Positions 1 through 6,758 of a stretch of 64,000 nucleotides of DNA are shown here, in pieces; within the stretch, counting starts at the first letter, position 1; each line of letters starts with the position of its first letter. The DNA comes from JANSWY01 sp965228955 (lineage in GTDB: Bacteria; Bacteroidota; Bacteroidia; Cytophagales; Cyclobacteriaceae). Location of the stretch: NCBI GenBank assembly GCA_965228955.1, contig OZ245848.1, forward strand, positions 6,200,001 to 6,264,000, given 5' to 3'. Below the pieces are notes generated by a model. The model searched no databases. It saw only the letters and a program-made list of their open reading frames with translations, and had not been told where the DNA came from. The position numbers and the translations under genes are program-made.

Positions 1-163
1 TTCTTTTGTGCAGGCAATTGAGGAACGGCAGGGTTTAAAGATTGGTTGTATTGAGGAAGTTGCTTATAAGATGGGTTACATTGAAAAAGATCAGTTGCTT
101 AAACTGGCAAATCCTTTGATGAAAAGTGGTTATGGCAAATATTTAAAATCTCTGGTTAGATGA
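1..163 (+). CDS. rfbA: Glucose-1-phosphate thymidylyltransferase, C-terminal end (5' truncated by window)
   Basis: Only the last 53 or so codons are in the window, read in the frame that starts at base 2 and ends at TGA. The visible residues include AIEERQGLKIGCIEEVAY and end in GYGKYLKSLVR, which is the typical C-terminus of RfbA/RmlA. This enzyme makes dTDP-glucose from glucose-1-phosphate and dTTP, the first step towards dTDP-rhamnose-type sugars. The stop overlaps the ATG of rfbC as ATGA, so the two genes are translationally coupled. The catalytic N-terminal part is outside the window, so activity cannot be judged. Confidence 0.9.
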   Translation, partial: SFVQAIEERQGLKIGCIEEVAYKMGYIEKDQLLKLANPLMKSGYGKYLKSLVR

Positions 164-708
164 GTGTAAATGAAACGATACTGAAAGACTGCTATATCAT
201 CGAGCCAAATGTTTATAATGATCATAGAGGTAACTTTTTTGAAGGATTCAATGAAAAGGTTTTTGAGCATATTCCTGGGTATGAATTCAAAATTAAGCAA
301 ATGAATTGTTCTGTGTCTCACAAAAATGTTTTGAGAGGATTACACTTTCAAAACCACCCATATGCACAAGCCAAATATGTATTTGTGACACAAGGAGAAG
401 TTTTAGATGTTGTAGTGGATTTGAGAGAAGACTCACCAACCTACCTGCAACACACAAAGATCAGGCTATCCAGTGAAAATCGGAAAAGAGTATTTATACC
501 CAAAGGATTCGCACATGGATTTCTTTCTCTTAAAGATAACACGCAATTGAATTATCTGGTTGACGAGTACTACACACCAGAATATGATTGCGGAATAATA
601 TACAACGATTCAGTCTTAAATATAGATTGGGGTATAACCAAAGAAGATATAATACAGTCTCAGAAGGATCAAGACCTTCAGACATTAAAACAGTATAAAA
701 ATGAATAA
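160..708 (+). CDS. rfbC: dTDP-4-dehydrorhamnose 3,5-epimerase
   Basis: A 182-residue protein of the usual RmlC length. It carries the cupin-fold epimerase signatures: RGLHFQ at residues 59-64 with the proposed catalytic histidine 62, and the FAHGF motif further on. The enzyme epimerises dTDP-4-keto-6-deoxyglucose at C3 and C5 on the way to dTDP-L-rhamnose. It starts inside the rfbA stop codon and its end overlaps the next gene by 8 bases, so it belongs to one operon of nucleotide-sugar genes. rfbB and rfbD are not in the window and may lie upstream. The product is cytoplasmic. Confidence 0.93.
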   Translation: MSVNETILKDCYIIEPNVYNDHRGNFFEGFNEKVFEHIPGYEFKIKQMNCSVSHKNVLRGLHFQNHPYAQAKYVFVTQGEVLDVVVDLREDSPTYLQHTKIRLSSENRKRVFIPKGFAHGFLSLKDNTQLNYLVDEYYTPEYDCGIIYNDSVLNIDWGITKEDIIQSQKDQDLQTLKQYKNE

Positions 709-1645
709 GAAGAGAGTATTAGTTACGGGAGGCGCTGGGTTTTTAGGTTCTCACCTATGTGATAGATTTATCTCAGAAGGTTGTTCGGTAATCGCAATGG
801 ATAATTTGCTTACAGGCTCCCTGTCTAACATTGATCACTTGGTAGGAAATAAGGATTTTGAATTTCATCATTGTGATGTATCAAAATTTGTCCATGTACC
901 CGGAGATCTCGATTATATCCTGCATTTTGCTTCGCCGGCAAGTCCAATTGATTATTTAAAAATGCCGATACAAACTTTAAAAGTGGGCTCTTTAGGCACT
1001 CATAACTTATTAGGTCTAGCTAAGGCTAAAAACGCAAGAATTTTGGTGGCATCTACTTCTGAAGTTTATGGAGATCCGTTAGTCCACCCACAAACTGAAG
1101 AGTATTGGGGGAATGTGAATCCGGTAGGTCCAAGAGGAGTTTACGATGAAGCAAAAAGATTTCAAGAAGCAATCACAATGGCATATCATACATTCCATGG
1201 CTTGGAAACGAGAATTGTGCGTATTTTCAATACATTCGGACCAAGAATGAGATTGGATGATGGAAGAGTGCTTCCTGCATTCATTTCACAGGCCCTGAAA
1301 GGTGAAGACTTAACAGCTTTTGGTGACGGCTCACAAACCAGGTCTTTTTGCTACGTTGATGATTTAGTTGAAGGAATTTATAGATTACTGATGAGCGATT
1401 ATCCTCATCCAGTAAATATTGGAAATCCAGATGAGATCACAATTAATGAGTTTGCTGAAGAAATATTAAGAATTACAGGCTCAAAATCTAAAATAATATA
1501 TACTCCACTACCAAAGGATGATCCAAAACAAAGAAGACCGGACATCTCTAAGGCTAAGGAAATTTTGGATTGGACCCCCAAGTATACAAGAGCACAAGGG
1601 TTGGAACCAACTCTCAAATATTTCAAAGATGCGGTATTAAAATAA
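701..1645 (+). CDS. UDP-glucuronate decarboxylase (UDP-xylose synthase), SDR family
   Basis: A 314-residue extended short-chain dehydrogenase. The N-terminal NAD site is GGAGFLG (residues 10-16) and the catalytic pair is Y148 and K152 in YDEAK. The HFASPASP and STSEVYGDP motifs are typical of UXS enzymes, which oxidise and decarboxylate UDP-glucuronic acid to UDP-xylose. Length and motifs fit UXS better than UDP-glucose 4-epimerase or dTDP-glucose dehydratase. It follows rfbC with an 8-base overlap and ends the first transcription block, before a long perfect palindrome. The role is presumably to supply a pentose for the exopolysaccharide. Confidence 0.88.
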   Translation: MNKKRVLVTGGAGFLGSHLCDRFISEGCSVIAMDNLLTGSLSNIDHLVGNKDFEFHHCDVSKFVHVPGDLDYILHFASPASPIDYLKMPIQTLKVGSLGTHNLLGLAKAKNARILVASTSEVYGDPLVHPQTEEYWGNVNPVGPRGVYDEAKRFQEAITMAYHTFHGLETRIVRIFNTFGPRMRLDDGRVLPAFISQALKGEDLTAFGDGSQTRSFCYVDDLVEGIYRLLMSDYPHPVNIGNPDEITINEFAEEILRITGSKSKIIYTPLPKDDPKQRRPDISKAKEILDWTPKYTRAQGLEPTLKYFKDAVLK

Positions 1646-1650
1646 TTTTA

Positions 1651-1658
1651 TAGTTTTG
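1651..1658 (+). promoter_or_regulatory. Possible -7 element TAGTTTTG upstream of the UDP-sugar dehydrogenase
   Basis: TAGTTTTG matches the Bacteroidota -7 consensus TAnnTTTG. No clear -33 element stands 17-23 bases upstream. If used, the transcript would begin close to the palindrome that follows, which would then be a 5' leader hairpin and not only a terminator. Confidence 0.35.
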
Positions 1659-1665
1659 CATTATA

Positions 1666-1707
1666 AACAACAGAAGGCTGATTCATATGAATCAGCCTTC
1701 TGTTGTT
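1666..1707. terminator. Perfect 42-base palindrome, probable (bidirectional) terminator
   Basis: The left arm runs from 1666 to 1686 and the right arm from 1687 to 1707. They are exact reverse complements over 21 bases with no spacer; the core is CATATG and the arms contain CAGAAGGCTGA. As RNA this gives a very strong hairpin whose base ends in T-rich sequence (GTTGTTAATT). It sits 20 bases after a stop codon and 18 before the next start, so termination or attenuation between the two genes is the simplest reading. Confidence 0.75.
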
Positions 1708-1725
1708 AATTAAACGAGATTATCA

Positions 1726-2982
1726 ATGTACAAAAGTATTGGAGTAATTGGGTTAGGATATGTTGGTCTACCTTTAGCAGTTGAAATAGGTAAAAAATAT
1801 CCAACTTTTGGATTGGATATAAATGATGTCAGAATTGCAGAGTTGGAATCTCGTCAAGACAGAACCCAGGAAGTGTCGGCGGAGGAACTGAATGAAGCAA
1901 AACTTCTGAAGTTTACTTCAGATATTGCGGATCTCTCAAATTGCGATTTATATATTATTACTGTTCCAACCCCCGTTGATAACGCTAAAAAGCCAGACTT
2001 AACACCAATAATTAAAGCTTCTACTGCCGTAGGTTCCGTTATTAGAAAAGGTGCCACTGTAGTTTATGAGTCAACTGTTTATCCTGGTTGTACTGAAGAA
2101 GTTTGCGTCCCGATACTTGAAAAAGAAAGTGGCTTAAAATTCAATAAAGACTTTTTCTGTGGATACTCTCCTGAAAGAATAAACCCTGGAGATAAAGAAA
2201 GAAGAGTATCAAATATCGTCAAAGTAGTTGGAGGAAGCACTGAGGAGGTTGGGGAATTACTTAATGCTTTTTACGGCTCTATAATAAAAGCAGGGACACA
2301 TTTGACATCTTCAATTAAAGTTGCAGAAGCATCAAAGGTCATTGAGAATGCTCAAAGAGATATCAATATCGCATTTGTAAATGAGCTGGCAATTATTTTT
2401 GAAAAACTAGGAATTGATACAACCGAGGTATTGCAGGCCGCTGGTACCAAGTGGAATTTTCTTCCATTTAAACCTGGATTAGTTGGTGGTCATTGTATTG
2501 GTGTAGATCCATATTATTTGACTTATAAAGCTGAAGAACTGGGTTACAACCCACAGGTTATTCTTGCAGGTAGAAGGATAAATGATAATATGGGCCAATA
2601 TGTTGCTCAAACTGTGATTAAGGAGACATTAAAGAAAAAAATTAATCTAACTGATTCCAGATTTTTAGTGTTGGGCATAACGTTTAAGGAGGACTGCCCA
2701 GATATTAGAAATAGTAAGGTGATTGACCTTATTAGGGAATTTGAAGATTACAATGTCAAGGTTGATGTTTTTGATTCGCATGCAGACAAAGATGAAGTGC
2801 TTGAAGAATATGGAATAAATTTGATATCAGAACCTATTATTGGTCGATACGAGGCGGTTATTTTAGCCGTTGGACATAAAGAATTTAATGATATCGATGC
2901 AAGATCATTATGTAAGGATGGAGGCATTCTATACGACATTAAAAGTCTCCTTCCAGCACATTTAGTAGATAAGAGACTTTAA
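1726..2982 (+). CDS. UDP-N-acetylhexosamine 6-dehydrogenase (WbpA/TviB/WbpO-type nucleotide sugar dehydrogenase)
   Basis: A 418-residue NAD-dependent nucleotide-sugar dehydrogenase. The Rossmann motif GLGYVG is at residues 9-14. GYSPERINPGD (about 146-156) and GGHCIGVDPYYL with catalytic C257 are characteristic of the UDP-GlcNAc/UDP-GalNAc dehydrogenase branch, not of UDP-glucose dehydrogenase. The enzyme oxidises C6 twice to give a UDP-HexNAc uronic acid, which would give the polymer negative charge. It is separated from the upstream genes by the palindrome and may have its own promoter. Which epimer it uses (Gal or Glc) cannot be told from sequence by eye. Confidence 0.88.
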   Translation: MYKSIGVIGLGYVGLPLAVEIGKKYPTFGLDINDVRIAELESRQDRTQEVSAEELNEAKLLKFTSDIADLSNCDLYIITVPTPVDNAKKPDLTPIIKASTAVGSVIRKGATVVYESTVYPGCTEEVCVPILEKESGLKFNKDFFCGYSPERINPGDKERRVSNIVKVVGGSTEEVGELLNAFYGSIIKAGTHLTSSIKVAEASKVIENAQRDINIAFVNELAIIFEKLGIDTTEVLQAAGTKWNFLPFKPGLVGGHCIGVDPYYLTYKAEELGYNPQVILAGRRINDNMGQYVAQTVIKETLKKKINLTDSRFLVLGITFKEDCPDIRNSKVIDLIREFEDYNVKVDVFDSHADKDEVLEEYGINLISEPIIGRYEAVILAVGHKEFNDIDARSLCKDGGILYDIKSLLPAHLVDKRL

Positions 2983-3021
2983 TTCGGGAGCTCAGAGGAA
3001 GATATTAATTACTTTATTGTC

Positions 3022-3055
3022 TTTGAGGTGGTTGGAGATTTTTCTATTAGCTTTG
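3022..3055 (+). promoter_or_regulatory. Promoter for the PAPS-synthesis (cysC) operon
   Basis: TTTG at 3022-3025 and TAGCTTTG at 3048-3055 are separated by 22 bases. This matches the Bacteroidota pattern TTTG-N(17-23)-TAnnTTTG. The predicted start would lie near 3062, giving a leader of about 45 bases before the cysC ATG. The signal suggests that the sulfation-donor genes can be transcribed separately from the sugar genes upstream. Confidence 0.6.
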
Positions 3056-3107
3056 CAGACTTCAAAAAAAACAACTCAAGACCTTTAGACAGAAAAACTA
3101 AAATTGC

Positions 3108-3719
3108 ATGAGCAACGGTAATATTATACCACATAATCACACAGTAAAGCAACTTGACCGGATCGTAAAAAATGGGTACAAGCCTAAGGTTATTTGGTTT
3201 ACAGGATTATCTGGTAGTGGAAAATCTAGCTTATCTGATGTGTTTGAAAAGTATTTGTTTGATGAAGGTTACAACACCTATATTCTTGATGGGGATAACA
3301 TTAGAAGTGGGCTGAACAAAGATTTAGATTTCTCTGATGCAAGTAGGACTGAAAATATTAGACGCTTAGGAGAATTATGTCGATTGTTCCTGGATTCAGG
3401 TGTGATAATCCTGACTGCCTTCATTTCACCTTTTACCAAAGATAGACAAACTGTAAGAGAACTTGTGGGGGAAGAAAATTTCATAGAAGTTTTTGTTGAT
3501 TGCCCGTTGGAGGTATGTGAAGCGCGAGATGTAAAAGGGCTGTATGCCAAGGCTAGAAGAGGAGAAATACCAAACTTTACAGGTATTAGCTCTCCATTTG
3601 AAGAACCCCAGTCTCCCGATGTTACAGTAAAAACAGCGGAATTATCAATAGATGAGGGGCTGGAAATATTAAAAACTGAAATTTTAAAAAAGTTTAAAAT
3701 AGATAAAAATGCAGTATAA
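3108..3719 (+). CDS. cysC: Adenylylsulfate (APS) kinase
   Basis: A 203-residue APS kinase. The Walker A loop GLSGSGKS is at residues 33-40, and DGDNIRSGLNKDLDFS at 61-76 is the APS-binding signature. The enzyme phosphorylates APS to PAPS, the universal sulfate donor. It stands first in a cysC-cysD-cysN-cysQ run and overlaps cysD by 11 bases. This is a stand-alone kinase, not the CysNC fusion found in many bacteria. No PAPS reductase is nearby, and three sulfotransferase genes follow a few kb downstream, so the PAPS is most likely for polysaccharide sulfation. Confidence 0.95.
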   Translation: MSNGNIIPHNHTVKQLDRIVKNGYKPKVIWFTGLSGSGKSSLSDVFEKYLFDEGYNTYILDGDNIRSGLNKDLDFSDASRTENIRRLGELCRLFLDSGVIILTAFISPFTKDRQTVRELVGEENFIEVFVDCPLEVCEARDVKGLYAKARRGEIPNFTGISSPFEEPQSPDVTVKTAELSIDEGLEILKTEILKKFKIDKNAV

Positions 3720-4611
3720 TTTAACGCATTTGAAAGAGCTAGAAGCAGAGTCAATCTACGTGTTGAGAGAGGTCTTTGCTCAATTTGAGAACCCAGCAAT
3801 CCTTTTTTCAGGGGGTAAAGATTCTATTGTAGTAACTCACCTTGCTAGAAAAGCGTTTCACCCAGCAAAGATACCGTTCCCTTTGGTTCACATTGATACG
3901 GGACATAACTTCCCAGAAACTATAAAATTCAGGGATGATTTGGTCGAGGAATTAGGTGCTAAGCTTGTAGTTGGGTCTGTGCAAAAATCCATTGATGAGG
4001 GAGCGGCAGCTGAGGAGAAAGGTAAAAATGCAAACAGAAACGCCATACAGACAGTAACCCTTTTGGATACCATTGAAACTAATCAGTTTGATGCATGTAT
4101 TGGTGGAGCCCGAAGAGATGAAGAAAAGGCCAGGGCAAAAGAAAGATTTTTCTCGCACAGAGACGAGTTTGGCCAATGGGACCCTAAGAATCAAAGGCCA
4201 GAGTTGTGGAATATATTTAACGGAAAACAACATCACGGAGAGCATTTTAGAGTATTTCCACTAAGTAACTGGACAGAAATGGATGTATGGCAATATATTC
4301 TTGCTGAGAACATACAGATTCCATCTTTATATTTTGCGCACGAAAGAGAAGTAATCAGAAGAAGTAATACTTGGCTGCCAATCTCTGATTATATCACAAT
4401 TGATGCAGCGGAAGAAATCGTAACTAAGAAAATTAGATTCAGAACATTGGGAGATATAACCATTACAGGTGGAGACGAATCAGATGCAGATACTCTTGAA
4501 AAAATTGTAGATGAAGTTGCTTCTGCAAGACAAACAGAAAGAGGAAATAGAGAAGACGATAAACGTTCTGAAACTTCCATGGAAGATAGAAAAAAACAAG
4601 GGTACTTTTAG
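3709..4611 (+). CDS. cysD: Sulfate adenylyltransferase, small (ATP pyrophosphatase) subunit
   Basis: A 300-residue protein of normal CysD length. The PP-loop SGGKDS is at residues 34-39, and the RRDEEKARAKERFFS segment and C-terminal METSMEDRKKQGYF-like end are typical of the family. With CysN it adenylates sulfate to APS. The gene overlaps cysC by 11 bases and is followed by cysN after 23 bases. Nothing looks broken. Neighbours place it in a dedicated PAPS unit inside a polysaccharide locus. Confidence 0.96.
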   Translation: MQYNLTHLKELEAESIYVLREVFAQFENPAILFSGGKDSIVVTHLARKAFHPAKIPFPLVHIDTGHNFPETIKFRDDLVEELGAKLVVGSVQKSIDEGAAAEEKGKNANRNAIQTVTLLDTIETNQFDACIGGARRDEEKARAKERFFSHRDEFGQWDPKNQRPELWNIFNGKQHHGEHFRVFPLSNWTEMDVWQYILAENIQIPSLYFAHEREVIRRSNTWLPISDYITIDAAEEIVTKKIRFRTLGDITITGGDESDADTLEKIVDEVASARQTERGNREDDKRSETSMEDRKKQGYF

Positions 4612-4634
4612 ATTCAGTAGAAATTATTAATGTT

Positions 4635-5915
4635 ATGACACAAGAGAATCACGACAACAAGGGCTATTTAGATATGGAACTTTTAAGATTCACCACCGCA
4701 GGTAGCGTGGATGATGGAAAAAGTACATTAATAGGAAGGCTACTTTATGATTCAAAATCAATTTTTGAAGACCAACTGGAACAAGTGGCTAAGTCAAGTG
4801 AGAGAAAGGGTTTGGAACATACTGATCTGGCATTACTTACTGATGGGCTAAAGGACGAGAGGGAACAAGGTATTACAATTGATGTAGCTTACAGGTATTT
4901 TGCTACTCCAAAGAGGAAATTTATCATTGCTGATACTCCTGGCCATATTCAATATACAAGAAATATGGTTACAGGTGCTTCAACAGCTAATTGTGCCCTT
5001 ATCCTTGTAGATGCGAGAAATGGTGTAATAGAACAAACTAGACGACATTCTATTATTGCTTCTCTTCTTCAGATTCCACACATCATTGTCTGTGTGAATA
5101 AAATGGATTTGGTAGATTATGATCGGGCAACATTCGAAAAAATCAAAGAGGATTACGAGTCATTCGTTTCCAAACTGGATGTTAAAGATGTAAGGTTTAT
5201 TCCTATATCTGCCTTGAAGGGAGATAATGTCGTTAACAGAGGTGAAAATATGCCTTGGTATGAAGGGTCTACTCTTCTGTACACTCTTGAGAATATTCAT
5301 ATTGGAAGTGATCACAATCATATCGATTGCAGATTCCCAGTTCAGACTGTGATTCGACCAAAGAACGATAAGTATCACGATTACCGAGGGTATGCGGGAA
5401 GAATTGCTAGTGGAATATTCAAACCAGGCGATGAGGTGACAGTACTTCCTTCCGGGTTTAGTTCAAAGATAAAGTCCATTGACACATTTGATGGACCACT
5501 TGAAGAGGCGTTTGCTCCAATGTCAGTATCAATTCAATTGCAGGATGATATTGATGTGGGAAGGGGAGACATGATTGTAAGAACGCATAATAAACCCGAA
5601 CCAGTTCAGGACGTGGAAGCTATGTTATGTTGGCTTAATAATCAAGGTCCAAGACCGAGGGCTAAATATCTTCTTAGGCATACAACTTCAGACGCGAAGG
5701 TTATGGTCAAGGAAATTCGTTACAAGTTAAATATCAGTAATTTACATAGAGACGAAGAGGATAAGGATATCAAAATGAATGATATTTGCAAAGTTTTACT
5801 TAGAACGACAAAGCCATTACTTGCGGATCCTTATAGAAGAAATCGGGTGACTGGAAGCTTGATTTTGGTAGATGAAGCAACAAACGAAACGGTGGCCGCT
5901 GGAATGATAGTTTGA
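4635..5915 (+). CDS. cysN: Sulfate adenylyltransferase, large GTPase subunit
   Basis: A 426-residue EF-Tu-like GTPase. G1 is GSVDDGKST (residues 23-31), G3 is DTPGH (100-104) and G4 is NKMD (155-158), followed by the two beta-barrel domains. GTP hydrolysis drives APS formation by CysD. The protein ends without a CysC domain, consistent with the separate cysC gene upstream. Its TGA overlaps the ATG of cysQ (TGATG), so the two are coupled. Confidence 0.96.
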   Translation: MTQENHDNKGYLDMELLRFTTAGSVDDGKSTLIGRLLYDSKSIFEDQLEQVAKSSERKGLEHTDLALLTDGLKDEREQGITIDVAYRYFATPKRKFIIADTPGHIQYTRNMVTGASTANCALILVDARNGVIEQTRRHSIIASLLQIPHIIVCVNKMDLVDYDRATFEKIKEDYESFVSKLDVKDVRFIPISALKGDNVVNRGENMPWYEGSTLLYTLENIHIGSDHNHIDCRFPVQTVIRPKNDKYHDYRGYAGRIASGIFKPGDEVTVLPSGFSSKIKSIDTFDGPLEEAFAPMSVSIQLQDDIDVGRGDMIVRTHNKPEPVQDVEAMLCWLNNQGPRPRAKYLLRHTTSDAKVMVKEIRYKLNISNLHRDEEDKDIKMNDICKVLLRTTKPLLADPYRRNRVTGSLILVDEATNETVAAGMIV

Positions 5916-6706
5916 TGGAAATAGATATAAACAAATTACTGGAAAAATCTAAAGAAGCTGCAATGGCAGCTTCTGAGGAGATTCTTAAAATCTACGAATC
6001 CGGAGATTTCACAATTGAGGCTAAATCTGATAATTCTCCACTGACATTAGCTGACAGAGCTTCTCATGTTGAAATTGTGAAGATTCTTGAGCCCTTTGGA
6101 TTGCCTATTTTAAGTGAAGAAGGTAGGGAGATTGATTACAATGAAAGAAAAGGATGGGAGTACTTTTGGATGATAGATCCTCTAGACGGAACAAAGGAAT
6201 TTATCAAACGAAATGGGGAATTTACTGTTAATATTGCGTTGATTCATGATGGACAACCAATACTTGGTGTTGTTCAGGTTCCTGTACAGAACAAGCTCTA
6301 CTACGCAATAAAAGGGAGAGGAGGATTTATGCAGGACTCATCAGGAACTTCCAATTTGTGTTCTAATAAATTTAAGATGGGTGATTCATCATTGAAAATC
6401 GTAGCTTCCCGTTCTCATTTAAACGAAGCTACTCAAGAGTTTTTAACTAAATTTAAAGACCCTGAAATAGTAAGTATGGGGAGTTCTTTGAAACTGCTGG
6501 CCATAGCTGAAGGGAAAGCAGATTTATATCCGCGCTTTGCTCCAACAATGGAATGGGACACCGCAGCTGCTCAGATCATCCTGACAGAATCTAAAGGGGT
6601 TGTACTACAGAAAGGAACTCAGAGGGAGGTAGAATATAACAAACAAAATTTGTTGAATCCAGAATTTCTAGCTGTGGGACAAATGGAGGATTCTCACACA
6701 GTATAA
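5915..6706 (+). CDS. cysQ: 3'(2'),5'-bisphosphate nucleotidase
   Basis: A 263-residue inositol-monophosphatase-fold enzyme. It shows ILSEEG, the metal-binding DPLDGTKEF motif and a C-terminal WDTAAAQ motif, as in CysQ. It hydrolyses PAP, the by-product of sulfotransferases and PAPS reductases, to AMP. The ATG at 5915 is chosen because it overlaps the cysN stop; a TTG one codon earlier is possible. Placing PAP removal in the same operon as PAPS synthesis fits a cell that uses much PAPS through the sulfotransferases encoded downstream. Confidence 0.93.
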   Translation: MEIDINKLLEKSKEAAMAASEEILKIYESGDFTIEAKSDNSPLTLADRASHVEIVKILEPFGLPILSEEGREIDYNERKGWEYFWMIDPLDGTKEFIKRNGEFTVNIALIHDGQPILGVVQVPVQNKLYYAIKGRGGFMQDSSGTSNLCSNKFKMGDSSLKIVASRSHLNEATQEFLTKFKDPEIVSMGSSLKLLAIAEGKADLYPRFAPTMEWDTAAAQIILTESKGVVLQKGTQREVEYNKQNLLNPEFLAVGQMEDSHTV

Positions 6707-6758
6707 ATTCATAGTTGTCTTTCAGAAGCATAAAGTATTGAAAAATCGTAGGTCTATT

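Noticed and set aside
3278..3799. 173-codon open frame antisense to cysC and cysD
   Set aside because: Serine/leucine-rich composition and complete overlap with well-identified enzymes on the other strand mark it as a shadow frame.
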